Origin: Glycomyces lechevalierae
GTDB lineage: Bacteria; Actinomycetota; Actinomycetes; Mycobacteriales; Micromonosporaceae
Direction of reading: 5' to 3'
Assembly (NCBI RefSeq): GCF_027622945.1
Contig: NZ_JAPZVQ010000013.1
Location: 77,802-141,801, forward strand
DNA: 64,000 nt
Part shown: piece after piece, positions 17,418 through 26,367 of the stretch
How the letters are laid out: each line of letters starts with the position of its first letter
How positions within the stretch are numbered: position 1 is the stretch's first letter
The notes under the pieces: model-generated
Databases searched by the model: none
Seen by the model: only the letters and a program-made list of their open reading frames with translations
What the model was told of the DNA's origin: nothing
Made by a program: the position numbers and the translations under genes

Positions 17418-17864
17418 GTGGAACCCGTCTTCTATTGGATCATCGCCGCTGTGATCCTCGGCGCCATCGAGCTCTTCACCGGCACCCTCGTCCTCGCCAT
17501 GGTCGGCGTCGGCGCCGTCCTCGCGGGCGTGGGCGCCGCCCTCGGCGCCCCCTTCTGGCTCCAAGCCGTGCTCTTCGGGACCGGATCCATCGCCTCCATC
17601 GTCGGACTCCGCCCCTTCCTCAAGCAGGCCCTCGAAAGCGACCGCGGCGCCGACCAGGCCCACCGCACCTTCGGCACCCGCGCCCTCGAAGGCGCCCAGG
17701 CCCGCGTCGTCGAGACCGTCGGCACCAAGGGCGGCCTCGTCGAGATCGAAGGCGCCAACTGGACCGCCTTCCCCCTCGAGCCCGACCAGTCGCTGGAACC
17801 CGGCGACACCGTGACAGTGGTAGAAATCAAGGGAGCCACCGTCATCGTCTGGAAGCAGAGCTGA
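17418..17864 (+). CDS. NfeD-like membrane protein
   Basis: A 148-residue NfeD-family protein: two or three N-terminal membrane helices (residues 3-65) and a C-terminal OB-fold (EGAQARVVETVGTKGGLVEI ... GDTVTVVEIKG). NfeD proteins pair with SPFH proteins in membrane microdomains; the SPFH gene follows 100 bases later. The GTG start has no clear ribosome binding site. Equivalent to Rv1487. Confidence 0.88.
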   Translation: MEPVFYWIIAAVILGAIELFTGTLVLAMVGVGAVLAGVGAALGAPFWLQAVLFGTGSIASIVGLRPFLKQALESDRGADQAHRTFGTRALEGAQARVVETVGTKGGLVEIEGANWTAFPLEPDQSLEPGDTVTVVEIKGATVIVWKQS

Positions 17865-17964
17865 CTGACGGCGCCCATTTGATGCGGCCGTATAGCCTTC
17901 CCGCAAACCGAACAACGAGCCAAGTGAAAGCCCGCCGATCCCAGACACTGGAGGCTGAGACACC

Positions 17965-18993
17965 ATGGATCCCGTAGGCGTACTGCTGCTGATAGTCGCG
18001 TTCTTCTTCATCATCGTGCTCTTCCGATCGATCAAGATCGTTCCCCAGCAGTGGAACTACATCATCGAGCGACTCGGCAAGTACCGCCGCACCCTCGAGC
18101 CCGGGCCCCGGCTCCTGGTGCCGTTCGTCGACAACGTGCGCGCCAAAGTGGACCTTCGCGAGCGCGTCGTCAACTTCCCGCCCCAGCCGGTGATCACCGC
18201 CGACAACCTCGGCGTGCAGATCGACACCGTCCTGTACTACATCATCACGCAGCCCACCGCGGCCGTGTACAACATCGACGACTACCTGGCCGGCGTCGAG
18301 CAGCTCACCACCACCACCCTCCGCAACGTCGTCGGCTCGCTGGACCTGGAGAAGACGCTCACCAGCCGCGAGGAGATCAACGCCCGCCTCGCCGCCGAGC
18401 TCGACAAGGCCACGGACAAGTGGGGCCTCAAGGTCACCCGCGTCGAACTGCGCTCCATCGAACCGCCGCTGAGCATCCGCGACGCCATGGAGAAGCAGAT
18501 GCGCGCCGAGCGCGACCGCCGCGCCGCCATCCTCAACGCCGAAGGCACCAAGCGCGCCGCGATCCTCAACGCCGAAGGCGAGCAGCAGTCCGCCGTCCTC
18601 CGCGCCAAGGGCGAGCGCGACGCCGCGGTCCTCCGCGCCGACGGTGAGGCCAAGGCCATCCAGACCGTCTTCGCGGCGATCCACAAGGCCAAGCCCACCG
18701 ACCGGCTCCTGACCTACCAGTACCTGCAGACGCTCCCCGACATCGCCCAGGGCAGCGCCAACAAGGTCTGGATCGTCCCGTCCGAGCTCACCAAGGCCCT
18801 CGGCGGCATCGGCAACGCCTTCGGCGGCGCTCCCGACGTCTCCGGCGAAGAGGAGGAAGAGGTCGAGGTCGACACCAGCGCCCTCGAACTCGACGACTCC
18901 GCCGCCCAGGCCCTCGAAGCGGCCCAGCAGGCCGCTCGTGAGGTCCAGGACATCGGCGAAGGCAAGGCGAAGAACGAACTCCCGCCCGTCTAA
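17965..18993 (+). CDS. SPFH/Band 7 (flotillin-like) protein
   Basis: A 342-residue SPFH protein: an N-terminal membrane helix (residues 5-22), the band 7 domain (to about 180), then a coiled-coil region with repeated AILNAEG, AVLRAKG and AVLRADG units. It likely forms large oligomers with the NfeD protein and scaffolds membrane complexes. The acidic stretch EEEEEVEVD lies near the C terminus. GGAGG precedes the ATG. Equivalent to Rv1488. Confidence 0.9.
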   Translation: MDPVGVLLLIVAFFFIIVLFRSIKIVPQQWNYIIERLGKYRRTLEPGPRLLVPFVDNVRAKVDLRERVVNFPPQPVITADNLGVQIDTVLYYIITQPTAAVYNIDDYLAGVEQLTTTTLRNVVGSLDLEKTLTSREEINARLAAELDKATDKWGLKVTRVELRSIEPPLSIRDAMEKQMRAERDRRAAILNAEGTKRAAILNAEGEQQSAVLRAKGERDAAVLRADGEAKAIQTVFAAIHKAKPTDRLLTYQYLQTLPDIAQGSANKVWIVPSELTKALGGIGNAFGGAPDVSGEEEEEVEVDTSALELDDSAAQALEAAQQAAREVQDIGEGKAKNELPPV

Positions 18994-19001
18994 GACGACG
19001 T

Positions 19002-19038
19002 GACGCCCGGGGACGCTGCCGCAGCCTCCCCGGGCGTC
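19002..19038. terminator. Hairpin terminator after SPFH gene
   Basis: GACGCCCGGGGA and TCCCCGGGCGTC form a perfect 12-base stem with a 13-base loop, 9 bases after the SPFH stop. It separates this operon from the methyltransferase gene and argues against an earlier start for the latter. Confidence 0.75.
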
Positions 19039-19065
19039 GCCGTTCCCATAGGGGAGAATCGCCCG

Positions 19066-19875
19066 GTGCCCGACGTCATCGCCATCGAAGACCCCGAGGA
19101 CGACCGCCTCGGCGACTATCGCGCCCTCACGGACCTCGCCCTCCGCACCCGCTTCGAGCAGCCCCACGGCCTGTTCATCGCCGAAGGCCACCAGGTCATC
19201 GGCCGGGCCCTGCGCGCCGGCTACCGGATGCGCTCGATGCTCATCGACGCCAAACGCGCCGACCAGCTCGCGCACCTCGCCGAAGACGCCCCCTGCTACA
19301 CCGCCGGGCCCGACGTCCTCGAATCCGTGACGGGCTTCCACGTCCACCGCGGCGCGCTGGCCTCCTTCCACCGCAAGGAACTCCCCGCACCGGCCGACCT
19401 CCTCGCCGCGGTGAACCGCCTCGTCGTCCTCGAAGGCATCAACAACCACACCAACATCGGCGCCATCTTCCGGGTCGCCGCAGGTCTCGGCTTCGACGGC
19501 GTCCTCCTCGCCCCCGACTGCGCCGACCCGCTGTACCGCCGCAGCGTGCGCGTGAGCATGGGGGAGGTGTTCGCGGTGCCGTACGCCTACCTCGAGCCGT
19601 GGCCGAGCGGCCTCGCCCAGATCCGCGACGCCGGGTTCACCCTGCACGGCCTCAGCCCTTCGCGCGGCGCGATCGACATCGGCCAGGTCAGCGCCGAGGA
19701 GCGCGAACGCCCGGCCCTGATGTTCGGCGCGGAAGGCCCCGGCCTCACGAAGGCCGCGCTGGACGCCTGCGACCGCACGGTCGTCATCCCCATGCATGCG
19801 GGCGTCGACTCGCTCAACGTCGCCGCCGCGACCGCCGTGGCCTGCTGGGAGCTGTCCCAGCCGACGCCCCGCTAG
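19066..19875 (+). CDS. TrmH/SpoU-family RNA 2'-O-methyltransferase
   Basis: A 269-residue SPOUT-class RNA methyltransferase using S-adenosylmethionine. Motifs are VVLEGINNHTNIGAIFRVAA (motif 1), the knot region LMFGAEGPGLT, and VVIPMHAGVDSLNVAAATAV at the C terminus. The target (23S rRNA or tRNA) cannot be told. I chose GTG 19066: GGGGAGA lies 8 bases upstream, and a longer frame would contain the terminator hairpin. Its TAG stop is shared palindromically (CTAG) with the convergent C45 gene. Confidence 0.88.
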   Translation: MPDVIAIEDPEDDRLGDYRALTDLALRTRFEQPHGLFIAEGHQVIGRALRAGYRMRSMLIDAKRADQLAHLAEDAPCYTAGPDVLESVTGFHVHRGALASFHRKELPAPADLLAAVNRLVVLEGINNHTNIGAIFRVAAGLGFDGVLLAPDCADPLYRRSVRVSMGEVFAVPYAYLEPWPSGLAQIRDAGFTLHGLSPSRGAIDIGQVSAEERERPALMFGAEGPGLTKAALDACDRTVVIPMHAGVDSLNVAAATAVACWELSQPTPR

Positions 19876-20969
19876 AGGCTCACCGTCGCGAACTCGGACT
19901 CGCAGGGCGGGCCCCACGTGTACGAGAACCGCTTGGCGTCGAGTTCCAGGTGCGCCGCGAAGGCCGTATGCGTCTGCAGCTCAACGGGATCGGTCTCCAC
20001 CGGGTGCCGGCAGAGCCCGAGCGGCCCGCCCTCGTGGTCCCGCATCGCCGCGTAGAGCCGCTCGGTGGACACCGGGGACTCCTTGGCGAGCAGCGTCTCC
20101 ATCCGGTCGCACCGGTGGTACGTGGAGACCCGCCCGGTCTCGAGCCAGCTCTCGTAGACCCCGAGCGCTTCTGGTGCCCGGAAGTGGTTGGCGTGCACCA
20201 GGGGAGCGGCGCCGTCCTGGTAGATCACCCGCGACCCGAGCGGCGACGTCTCGATGGTCGCCACGCCGTCCGAGGCGCTCCCGATGAAGAAGTTCGCGGA
20301 GCAGCCGGGCCGAGGGGCCTGCGCATGGCCGATCGCTTCAGCGAGGCTCGCCGACTGCAGCACCCTTTGCGTCCGCAGGTGCATCGGCACGGTGTCGAGC
20401 CGCCAGTCGTCGGCCGAAGCCCCGAGTCCGTTGATGCACAAGCCGATCCCGGCGCTGTTGAGCCCGATCTTCGCCCCGGCGACGCCGGCCTCGGTGAATC
20501 CGATCACCGTCGTGTCCCCGTGCTCCCACTGCAGCAGGGCCCCTTCGACACCGGTGAACCAGTCCCAGTTCTGCCCGATGTGCGTCCCCGACGCGGCGAA
20601 GACCCCGTCGGCCCCGCCGAACGAGGTGCACTCGGACCGGATGCCGTCGACCGTGGGCCGCCCGAACTCGCTCCAGGCGCTGTACAGCAGCTCGTACCGG
20701 GCGTTCAGGAGCACGATGTCGAGCAGGTCCTGCCCGGAGGCCTCGGCGATGCCCTCCATCGTCGCCCCGTAGCCGGCGTCGTACCGCGCGAACTGCGCCA
20801 GGAACCGCTGCGACCGCTCGGTCAGCTCGCCCTCGGGGACCCCCGAGGTGAGCATCCGGGAGCGGTAGACCGCGACGTTCGTGGCGATCGCCTCCCGCAG
20901 TGCTTCGCCGTGCTGGAGGCCCCGCTCGCGGGGCGTGCCGTGCAGTTGCAGGAGAGGAAGAGAAGTCAT
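19872..20969 (-). CDS. C45-family autoproteolytic acyltransferase/hydrolase
   Basis: A 365-residue Ntn-hydrolase of peptidase family C45, related to fungal acyl-CoA:6-APA acyltransferase. The likely self-cleavage site and nucleophile is Cys114 in RSECTSFGG; downstream are GQNWDWF and GLCINGLGA, typical of the family. After cleavage the Cys becomes the N terminus of the large subunit. The natural substrate is unknown. It overlaps the convergent methyltransferase by 4 bases. No clear Shine-Dalgarno sequence is present. Confidence 0.85.
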   Translation of the reverse strand: MTSLPLLQLHGTPRERGLQHGEALREAIATNVAVYRSRMLTSGVPEGELTERSQRFLAQFARYDAGYGATMEGIAEASGQDLLDIVLLNARYELLYSAWSEFGRPTVDGIRSECTSFGGADGVFAASGTHIGQNWDWFTGVEGALLQWEHGDTTVIGFTEAGVAGAKIGLNSAGIGLCINGLGASADDWRLDTVPMHLRTQRVLQSASLAEAIGHAQAPRPGCSANFFIGSASDGVATIETSPLGSRVIYQDGAAPLVHANHFRAPEALGVYESWLETGRVSTYHRCDRMETLLAKESPVSTERLYAAMRDHEGGPLGLCRHPVETDPVELQTHTAFAAHLELDAKRFSYTWGPPCESEFATVSL

Positions 20970-21014
20970 GGAATCGATTGTGACAAAAGCGATAGCGAGA
21001 AGCCAGCGGGTTGT

Positions 21015-22028
21015 TCAGCGACCCATCAGGGCCTGCTCCACCTGCGAGTAGTGGATCGTCCACCACTTCACGAGCCCCGTCTGCCCCGGCAGCAGGTGGT
21101 CGCACGCGGAGTTGTGCCGCACGTAGTGCCACTCGATGACCCAGTTGTCGGTCAGTCGGTCCCACCACAACTGGTGCGTCGCCAGCCCGATCTCGGGCTC
21201 CCCGACGTCGAACACCGACCGGTACCCGCCCGCGAACGCCCGGATCCGGTCGCAGTCGAGCCCGCGCTCGTCCCCGTAGGTGAAGTAGAACACCGCCGCC
21301 CGCGCCATCTCGCGCGCGTACGACGAGACCACCAAGCGGTCCCAGTCCAGGATTGCGGAGATCCGGTCGTCAGGTCCATGCAGGACGTTGTGCGGGTGCA
21401 GGTCGCCGTGCGTGTAACCCGTGTACTGCGGCAACAGGTCCGGCGGCCGCCGGTCCCCGAGCCGCACCAACAGCCCGCGCTTCAACCGCAGCGTCTGCTC
21501 GGCGATCGCCTCGAACCCGGTCTTGTCCCCGCGCCCCGCGGCGACGAGCTCCAGCAGCCGGTCGACCTTCTGGAGAGCCGCTTCCGTCGTCGGAGGATTC
21601 TCCGGCTTCGGCGCGCGATCAGCGGGGATGGAAGCGTGCAGGGTCCGGTGCAGCCGCCCGATCACCGACCCGAGGTCGCGGCACGCATCACGTGACATCG
21701 ACAACCCCGACCGGTGCCGTCCCCCGACCCATGGAAAGACCCCGAACTCCTCGCCCTCGAGAAAGATCGTGGTCCGCCCGTCCCGGCTCAGCACCGGCAG
21801 CACCACCGGCACGCCGGAAGCGCCCAGCGTCTGGAGGACATGGAACTGAAACTGCAGCTCAGGACCGGTAACGTCCCGGAACAGCTTCAAAAGGTACGAC
21901 CCGGACGACGTATCGACCCGCCACGACCGGTTCATCAGCCCGGTCTGGACCCGCTGCATCTGGTAGATCTGCCCGAGATCCCAATGTGTCAACGCCGCGT
22001 CGGGGAGTCGAGGCGCGGTCACGGTCAT
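21015..22028 (-). CDS. APH-type phosphotransferase
   Basis: A 337-residue protein-kinase-like phosphotransferase (APH/homoserine-kinase-II type). The catalytic loop is YTHGDLHPHNVL and the Mg2+ motif is AILDWDRLV. Family members phosphorylate small molecules such as choline, homoserine or aminoglycosides; the sequence does not show which. The ATG at 22028 is 7 bases after a TAGGCT box, so it may be leaderless. It lies 45 bases upstream of the C45 gene in the same direction. Confidence 0.85.
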   Translation of the reverse strand: MTVTAPRLPDAALTHWDLGQIYQMQRVQTGLMNRSWRVDTSSGSYLLKLFRDVTGPELQFQFHVLQTLGASGVPVVLPVLSRDGRTTIFLEGEEFGVFPWVGGRHRSGLSMSRDACRDLGSVIGRLHRTLHASIPADRAPKPENPPTTEAALQKVDRLLELVAAGRGDKTGFEAIAEQTLRLKRGLLVRLGDRRPPDLLPQYTGYTHGDLHPHNVLHGPDDRISAILDWDRLVVSSYAREMARAAVFYFTYGDERGLDCDRIRAFAGGYRSVFDVGEPEIGLATHQLWWDRLTDNWVIEWHYVRHNSACDHLLPGQTGLVKWWTIHYSQVEQALMGR

Positions 22029-22035
22029 GCCCCCA

Positions 22036-22041
22036 AGCCTA
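22036..22041 (-). promoter_or_regulatory. -10 box, probable leaderless APH promoter
   Basis: On the minus strand TAGGCT is followed by TGGGGGC and the ATG at 22028, the same spacing as at hisE. The G run could also act as a weak ribosome binding site. Confidence 0.4.
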
Positions 22042-22184
22042 GCCGCCGCCGGCTCGCCCGCCCGACCGTGAACCCCCCTTGCGCCCACCGCCGAACCATC
22101 GTGTAAAGTTTCGTCTCGTGCCACGGAGGGCGGGAAAGCCCACCTGGCAGGCAAAACAAACTACATATACACTTCTGTGTGCAC

Positions 22185-22269
22185 GCGCGAGTGGCGGAAT
22201 GGCAGACGCGCTAGCTTGAGGTGCTAGTGTCCTATTATGGACGTGGGGGTTCAAGTCCCCCCTCGCGCA
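22185..22269 (+). tRNA. tRNA-Leu (anticodon GAG)
   Basis: An 85-base class II tRNA. Acceptor arms GCGCGAG (22185-22191) and CTCGCGC (22262-22268) pair fully. The anticodon stem CTAGC/GCTAG encloses the loop TTGAGGT with GAG at 22218-22220, reading CUC/CUU leucine codons. The long variable arm TGTCCTATTATGGACG is typical of tRNA-Leu, and the T loop is TTCAAGT. CCA is not encoded. The gene serves as the attachment site of the island that follows. Confidence 0.95.
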
Positions 22270-22308
22270 CAGTTTCGAAGGCCCCGGTCATCCGGGGCCT
22301 TCTTTTCT
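22214..22308 (+). repeat. Left attachment repeat (tRNA-Leu 3' end plus terminator)
   Basis: This copy covers the tRNA from the anticodon stem to its 3' end and the following terminator. It matches 59200-59294 with about four substitutions in 95 bases; the first 52 are identical. Confidence 0.88.
22277..22308 (+). terminator. Rho-independent terminator of tRNA-Leu
   Basis: GAAGGCCCCGG and CCGGGGCCTTC form an 11-base stem with loop TCAT, followed by TTTTCT. It ends next to the convergent integrase stop at 22307 and may serve both genes. Confidence 0.85.
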
Positions 22309-23605
22309 ATGCCTCATGCGGCTTCCTCCTGTTGTCGCCCGCTAGAGGGGAGCCAAAAAGGGAGCCCCGTTTCGACGCCAAAATCGTCCCTTTCGGACTT
22401 GAGCCCTGCTCCTGGAGCGCCGCGTCCATCAGGTCGGCGCCTTCGGTGATGACCGGCCGGAGCTGGTGCCGGTAGACCGTCCAGGTCGTCGCCAGGTCCT
22501 TGTGCCCCACAAGATCGGCGATGAGCTCGACCGAGGCGCCGCGTTCGGACATGATCGACACGAACGTATGACGCAGATCCCGCGGCGTCCACGAGCCGGC
22601 GATCCCGGCGTCTGCGACCACGTCCTTGAACTGTTGCCGGACGACCTCGGCCATCGGGACGGTATCGCACCGGGTGCCGAACACGTAGACGATCCCGCTC
22701 GACTTCCAGCCGTGCCGGGCCCGCCATTTCTGCTGCCGCACCTGATGATCGGTGAGTATCTCGACGGCGAGCTCGGGCAGGGCGACGGTCCGTCGACTCC
22801 CTGGCGTCTTGGTTTCGCCGCCACCTCGAACCGAATGCCAGATCTCGACATGCGGCACCCAACTCTCGGTGTGCACGCCTCCGCACGAGCAGATCTGACC
22901 CGCGACCGGCCTGAGGTGCAAGTGCCGCCACTCCAGCGGCCGCGCCTCCTCGGTACGGATCCCGGTGAACGCCGACAACGCGATATACGCCCCGATCGGC
23001 CGCCCCCGGCTCGCTTCGAGCAACGCGTGGACCTGCTCCAGTGTCAACGCCTGGCTCGATCGGCCGTCGCCCTTCCCGCGCGGCGGATCGATGAGTGAAG
23101 CGACGTTCCGCTCGACATGGTTGTGCGCCTCAGCGAACCTTATGATCCGCCGCAGCGTGCTCAACCGCCGCTTCACCGACGAGGGCGACAGCTCCTCGGC
23201 CATCGCGTTGAGCCAGACGTCGACGTCGTCTGCTCGCAGCCGCTTGAGCTTCGCGTGGCCGAGCCCGGGAATGATCCACCGCTCGGCATGGAACCGGAGC
23301 TGTGCCAGCGTCGACGGCGCCAACTGGCGCGTCCCGTCGGCGAGGAACTCCCGGGCGGCTTGCGCGACCGTGTACTTATCGCTCAGATCGATCCCGTTGT
23401 CGCAGTCCCTCCGCAGCTTGTCGAGCTTCGCTGAGGCCTCGGCGAAGGTATGACCGCGGACTTTCGGGCGAATCCTGCTCCCATCGGGTCGCGTCCCCAA
23501 CGAAACGGAACCGATGAAACACTGCTTCCGAGAATCCCAATAGATCGAGCCGGAACCCTTGCGGGCGGGCCGGTGCGGGGCGTCTGGGGGTTCGCGAATG
23601 GACAT
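22307..23605 (-). CDS. int: Tyrosine integrase of the tRNA-Leu island
   Basis: A 432-residue phage-type tyrosine recombinase. There is an N-terminal arm-binding region (residues 10-60), a SAM-like core-binding domain (about 75-170), and a catalytic domain with Arg in TGIRTEEA, the box II segment PRDLRHTFVS (Arg in place of the usual first His, as in many streptomycete integrases), and His and Tyr in GHKDLATTWTVYRHQL. It should catalyse integration into and excision from the tRNA-Leu gene beside it. The ATG at 23605 has GGGAGG 8 bases upstream; the GTG at 23614 is too close to it. No excisionase gene is visible next to it. Confidence 0.92.
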   Translation of the reverse strand: MSIREPPDAPHRPARKGSGSIYWDSRKQCFIGSVSLGTRPDGSRIRPKVRGHTFAEASAKLDKLRRDCDNGIDLSDKYTVAQAAREFLADGTRQLAPSTLAQLRFHAERWIIPGLGHAKLKRLRADDVDVWLNAMAEELSPSSVKRRLSTLRRIIRFAEAHNHVERNVASLIDPPRGKGDGRSSQALTLEQVHALLEASRGRPIGAYIALSAFTGIRTEEARPLEWRHLHLRPVAGQICSCGGVHTESWVPHVEIWHSVRGGGETKTPGSRRTVALPELAVEILTDHQVRQQKWRARHGWKSSGIVYVFGTRCDTVPMAEVVRQQFKDVVADAGIAGSWTPRDLRHTFVSIMSERGASVELIADLVGHKDLATTWTVYRHQLRPVITEGADLMDAALQEQGSSPKGTILASKRGSLFGSPLAGDNRRKPHEA

Positions 23606-23762
23606 AACCGTCACCTCCCATGAGGTTCACCTTGATTCTAGAACGTGTGAACGCACTCAGGCTTGGAATGAAACAAATGATCGATAATTGATCGAGTATC
23701 CAAGTGGATCGCACGCCGGGTTTGTCACCCAGGAGGGCTCTGAGCGGCCCACCCGGACGATG

Positions 23763-23778
23763 TGTCACTGGTTCGATC
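23763..23778 (+). other. Short tRNA T-arm-like fragment
   Basis: GTCACTGGTTCGATCCC resembles a variable loop plus T arm of a tRNA, but the acceptor end is missing. A similar, longer fragment lies at the other end of the island on the opposite strand (59005-59034). Possibly a remnant of an attachment site. Confidence 0.3.
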
Positions 23779-23882
23779 CCGCCACACGGGTTTGACGAGA
23801 GGAGACGCGGGCCTGGGACTCCCGGCTTGGCGGGGCGTACGGGCTCATCGCCGAAGACCCGCTGGACAGGGCCGCCGCTGAC

Positions 23883-24457
23883 ATGCACCCTGCGCAGTCA
23901 CGCGACCGCGTCAGCAAGGCGCTCAAGTATTTCAATGAGACCTTCGACTCGAACCGCCCCAACCGCCGCATCGAAACCTGGGTGCCGTCGCTCGCCGAGG
24001 CGCACGAGGCCTACCGCGACGCCATGCGGCACGTGCTGCCCAACGCCCTGTGGAACCGGCCACCGGGCGCTCTCGGAGACTGGCCCGGCCTCCCAATGCG
24101 CTAGGAGTGGACCACCCGCGCGAAGAAGTGGGGCTCCAAGGCACTCCTCATCCGGAAGCTCGCGGAACCCGACCTCCCTGCGGCGGCGTACGCGAAGCTG
24201 GGGGCGTTGATCGACCTGGCGGTCCGTCGGCCTACCGGTGCAAAGACCGCGAGTACGTCCGGGTCGCCCGCGCCATCGACGGCCCGGACCTCCGCATGAG
24301 ACTCGAGGCTGCCGCGGATGCGGACGACTCGTGGGCGAGGTTCCACGCCGGATACGTCCTCTGGTTGCTCGACCGCCCCGACCTGCCGAACACCAGGCGG
24401 ATTTGGGAGTTCTGGTGTGCGAGCAGCGGTCGCGACGCGGCGGAGACCGCCCGCTGA
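23883..24457 (+). pseudogene. Frameshifted gene of unknown function
   Basis: Protein-like sequence continues across three frames: SLAEAHEAYRDAMRHVLPNA near 24000, LIRKLAEPDLPAAAYAKLGA near 24150, then VRVARAIDGPDLRMRLEAAA and RIWEFWCA to 24420. Together they look like one decayed soluble protein of about 190 residues. I do not recognise the family. Confidence 0.45.
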
Positions 24458-24458
24458 C

Positions 24459-24780
24459 CGCCCGGTCGCTGAGGACGTCCAGATCTTCAACGACTACGAA
24501 CTCAGATCCAAGTTGAAACAGGCTCATTGGCGGAGCGTCCCGACCGGCGAGTCCTACGGGCAGAAGTGGGCGGGCGCCGACATGGACACCAAGCGCGAGC
24601 TGCTCGCCAACGCCGGAGTCGAGGTCGTCTTGTGCGCGAACGAGACCGCGCCCGCCCCCGAATGGTGGGACCCCGGAGCCGACCACCAGCACCGCGAGAA
24701 ACTCAACTCCCGCGTCGTCTACGTGCGTTGGTCCGCTGGGGAGGAGGCGGTTCGGGTTTCGGGCGAACGGGAGCTGGCGT
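24459..24780 (+). pseudogene. C-terminal fragment, possibly of a serine recombinase
   Basis: About 105 residues are readable, with GQKWAGADMDTKRELLANAG and VEVVLCANETAP, followed by WWDPGA and VVYVRWS. This resembles the end of large serine recombinases, where a helix with the pattern DxxxKRxLL precedes beta strands. No N-terminal catalytic domain remains. The assignment is tentative; the start is missing and the end runs into a transposase remnant. Confidence 0.35.
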
Positions 24781-24783
24781 CGA

Positions 24784-25480
24784 TCACCTGGTGGCCCCAA
24801 CCCCGAACTGCGACAGCGACTCCAAGATCGCGGCCTGTCCTATGTCCTGGCCGTTGCCTGCACCACCCCGGTCACCGTCGAGGCGGGCAAGACCACCGCC
24901 GCCGAAGCGATCGAACGGGCCGGGGTCGCCTGGCAGGCCCGGTCGACGGGCGAGGGCGCGAAAGGGCTGCGGCGCTATGACTGTGCTTGGATCGACCTGG
25001 TCGGCGAGGGCGGGGGCCACACGCACCTGCTGACCCGCCGCAACCGGCGCACCGGCGAGCTCGCCTACTACCTGACCTGACCTGGACCCTCACACCGGTC
25101 CCGCTTCAGACGCTGGTCAACGTCGCCGGGATGCGCTGGAGGATCGAGGAGAGCTTCCAGGGCGCCAAGGAGCTCGCCGGACTCGATGAGCACCAGGTTC
25201 GGACCTGGACCTCCTGGCACCGCTGGGTCACCCTGGCGATGCTCGCTTTCGCCCTCCTCGCCGCGGCTCGAGCTCGTGGATCCGACACTGGGGAGCCCGA
25301 GATGATCCCGTTGACCTGCAACGAGATCCGCCATCTCCTGATCACCGCGAGCGCCCCAGCCTCGATTGGAAGCACCGGCTCCGCTGGTCGGCCTGGCGAC
25401 GCGGCCATCAAGCAACCGCGAAACAGCTCCACTACCAGCGACAACGCGCCCTCGCTACCTGAAACCCGAGCTTACAACTG
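24784..25480 (+). pseudogene. IS701-family transposase remnant
   Basis: The C-terminal two thirds of a DDE transposase of the IS701 type is readable: GAKGLRRYDCAWIDL, RTGELAYYLT followed by a stop, then VAGMRWRIEESFQGAKELA, GLDEHQVRTWTSWHRW and, after another frame change, RWSAWRRGHQATAKQ. The N terminus is missing and at least one stop and one frameshift interrupt it. No terminal repeats were found. Confidence 0.8.
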
Positions 25481-25485
25481 GAGTA

Positions 25486-25731
25486 TTAGAAGGACCCTCC
25501 GGCGAACGCGCTCCCGCCGCCGTCGCTCCCGTAGGTGCTGGACGGCCCGGAGGAGAGCCTCGGATTGCCGCCGCCATTCCGACTCCGCCCGTGCTTGGCT
25601 TCTCTTTGCCGCTCTTCGGCAATTCTCCGGTCTATGTCCTCGTTGTGCTTTCGCCACAATTCGGCTGCCCGTTGCTGCTCTTCCTCCACATGGTCAGCGA
25701 GGTCGCCGGTCCGTTCCTTGTACCGGTCCAC
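25486..25731 (-). CDS. Small charged coiled-coil protein, unknown
   Basis: An 81-residue frame rich in Glu, Lys and Arg over residues 1-50 (HVEEEQQRAAELWRKHNEDI), followed by a Gly/Ser-rich tail. In the same frame, sense-looking sequence continues upstream of the GTG start (VSRLLRRDFDSAAAELRAAF) without a start codon, so the gene may be 5'-truncated. No family recognised. It lies between a transposase remnant and the opposite-strand membrane fragment. Confidence 0.4.
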   Translation of the reverse strand: MDRYKERTGDLADHVEEEQQRAAELWRKHNEDIDRRIAEERQREAKHGRSRNGGGNPRLSSGPSSTYGSDGGGSAFAGGSF

Positions 25732-25810
25732 GGCCGCGTCGAACGCCGCCCTGAGTTCCGCGGCCGCCGAGTCGAAATCTCGCCGGAGCAGCCGACTGAC
25801 GTCCCTTGCC

Positions 25811-25978
25811 GTGCTCGTCGCCGACGACGACGCGTACGCCGAAGCGCTCTACATCGAACTTGCTGCCGTGGGCGCCATTGCACGCCGGAAATGGCGGTGG
25901 CTGCGCTCGGCCATGACCGGGTTCGGCGCCGTAATCACCCTCGTCATCGTCGCGGCCTGCATCACGGTGGCCGCCTGA
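25811..25978 (+). pseudogene. 3' remnant of a PycTM-like membrane protein
   Basis: A 55-residue frame from GTG 25811, or a longer frame open to 25535, ends with RRKWRWLRSAMTGFGA and a single membrane helix. This resembles the last helix of the two-helix PycTM (Pycsar effector) domain, where a Lys-Tyr-Arg-Trp-Leu-Arg-like motif precedes the membrane segment. The first membrane helix is absent. Its stop overlaps the next start as ATGA. Confidence 0.35.
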
Positions 25979-26367
25979 TGGTCTTCGAAGGCTTCCTGGC
26001 GCACCTAGCAGGCGATTTTCTGATCCAGTCGGAATGGATGGCTTCGAAGAAAACGCAACGGTGGTGGCCTGCGATCGTGCACGGTCTCACGTACACGCTC
26101 CCGTTCCTGTTCATCACCCAGTCGCCGTGGGCGCTAGCGGTTATCAGCGGTACGCACATCGTCATCGACCGGTACCGGCTCGCCAGGTACGTCGTGTGGC
26201 TCAAGAACTGGATCGCGCCGCGCGGCTGGAATCCACCGTGGGCGAAATGCACCGCCACGGGCTACCCGCCGGAGAAGGAGCCGGGGTTCGCGATCGGGTT
26301 GCTCATTGTCGCGGACAACACGATGCACCTTGTCATCAATTCCGTGGCGCTCACGTGCCTGGTTTGA
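25978..26367 (+). CDS. DUF3307 membrane protein
   Basis: A 129-residue protein of the DUF3307 type, found in phages, plasmids and islands. It starts MVFEGFLAHLAGDFLIQSEW, has several hydrophobic segments (HGLTYTLPFLFI; SPWALAVISGTHIVIDRYRL) and an Asp-rich TM signature. The function is unknown; a holin-like or membrane role has been suggested. The ATG overlaps the stop of the upstream membrane fragment (ATGA). Its end overlaps the convergent small gene by 17 bases. Confidence 0.7.
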   Translation: MVFEGFLAHLAGDFLIQSEWMASKKTQRWWPAIVHGLTYTLPFLFITQSPWALAVISGTHIVIDRYRLARYVVWLKNWIAPRGWNPPWAKCTATGYPPEKEPGFAIGLLIVADNTMHLVINSVALTCLV

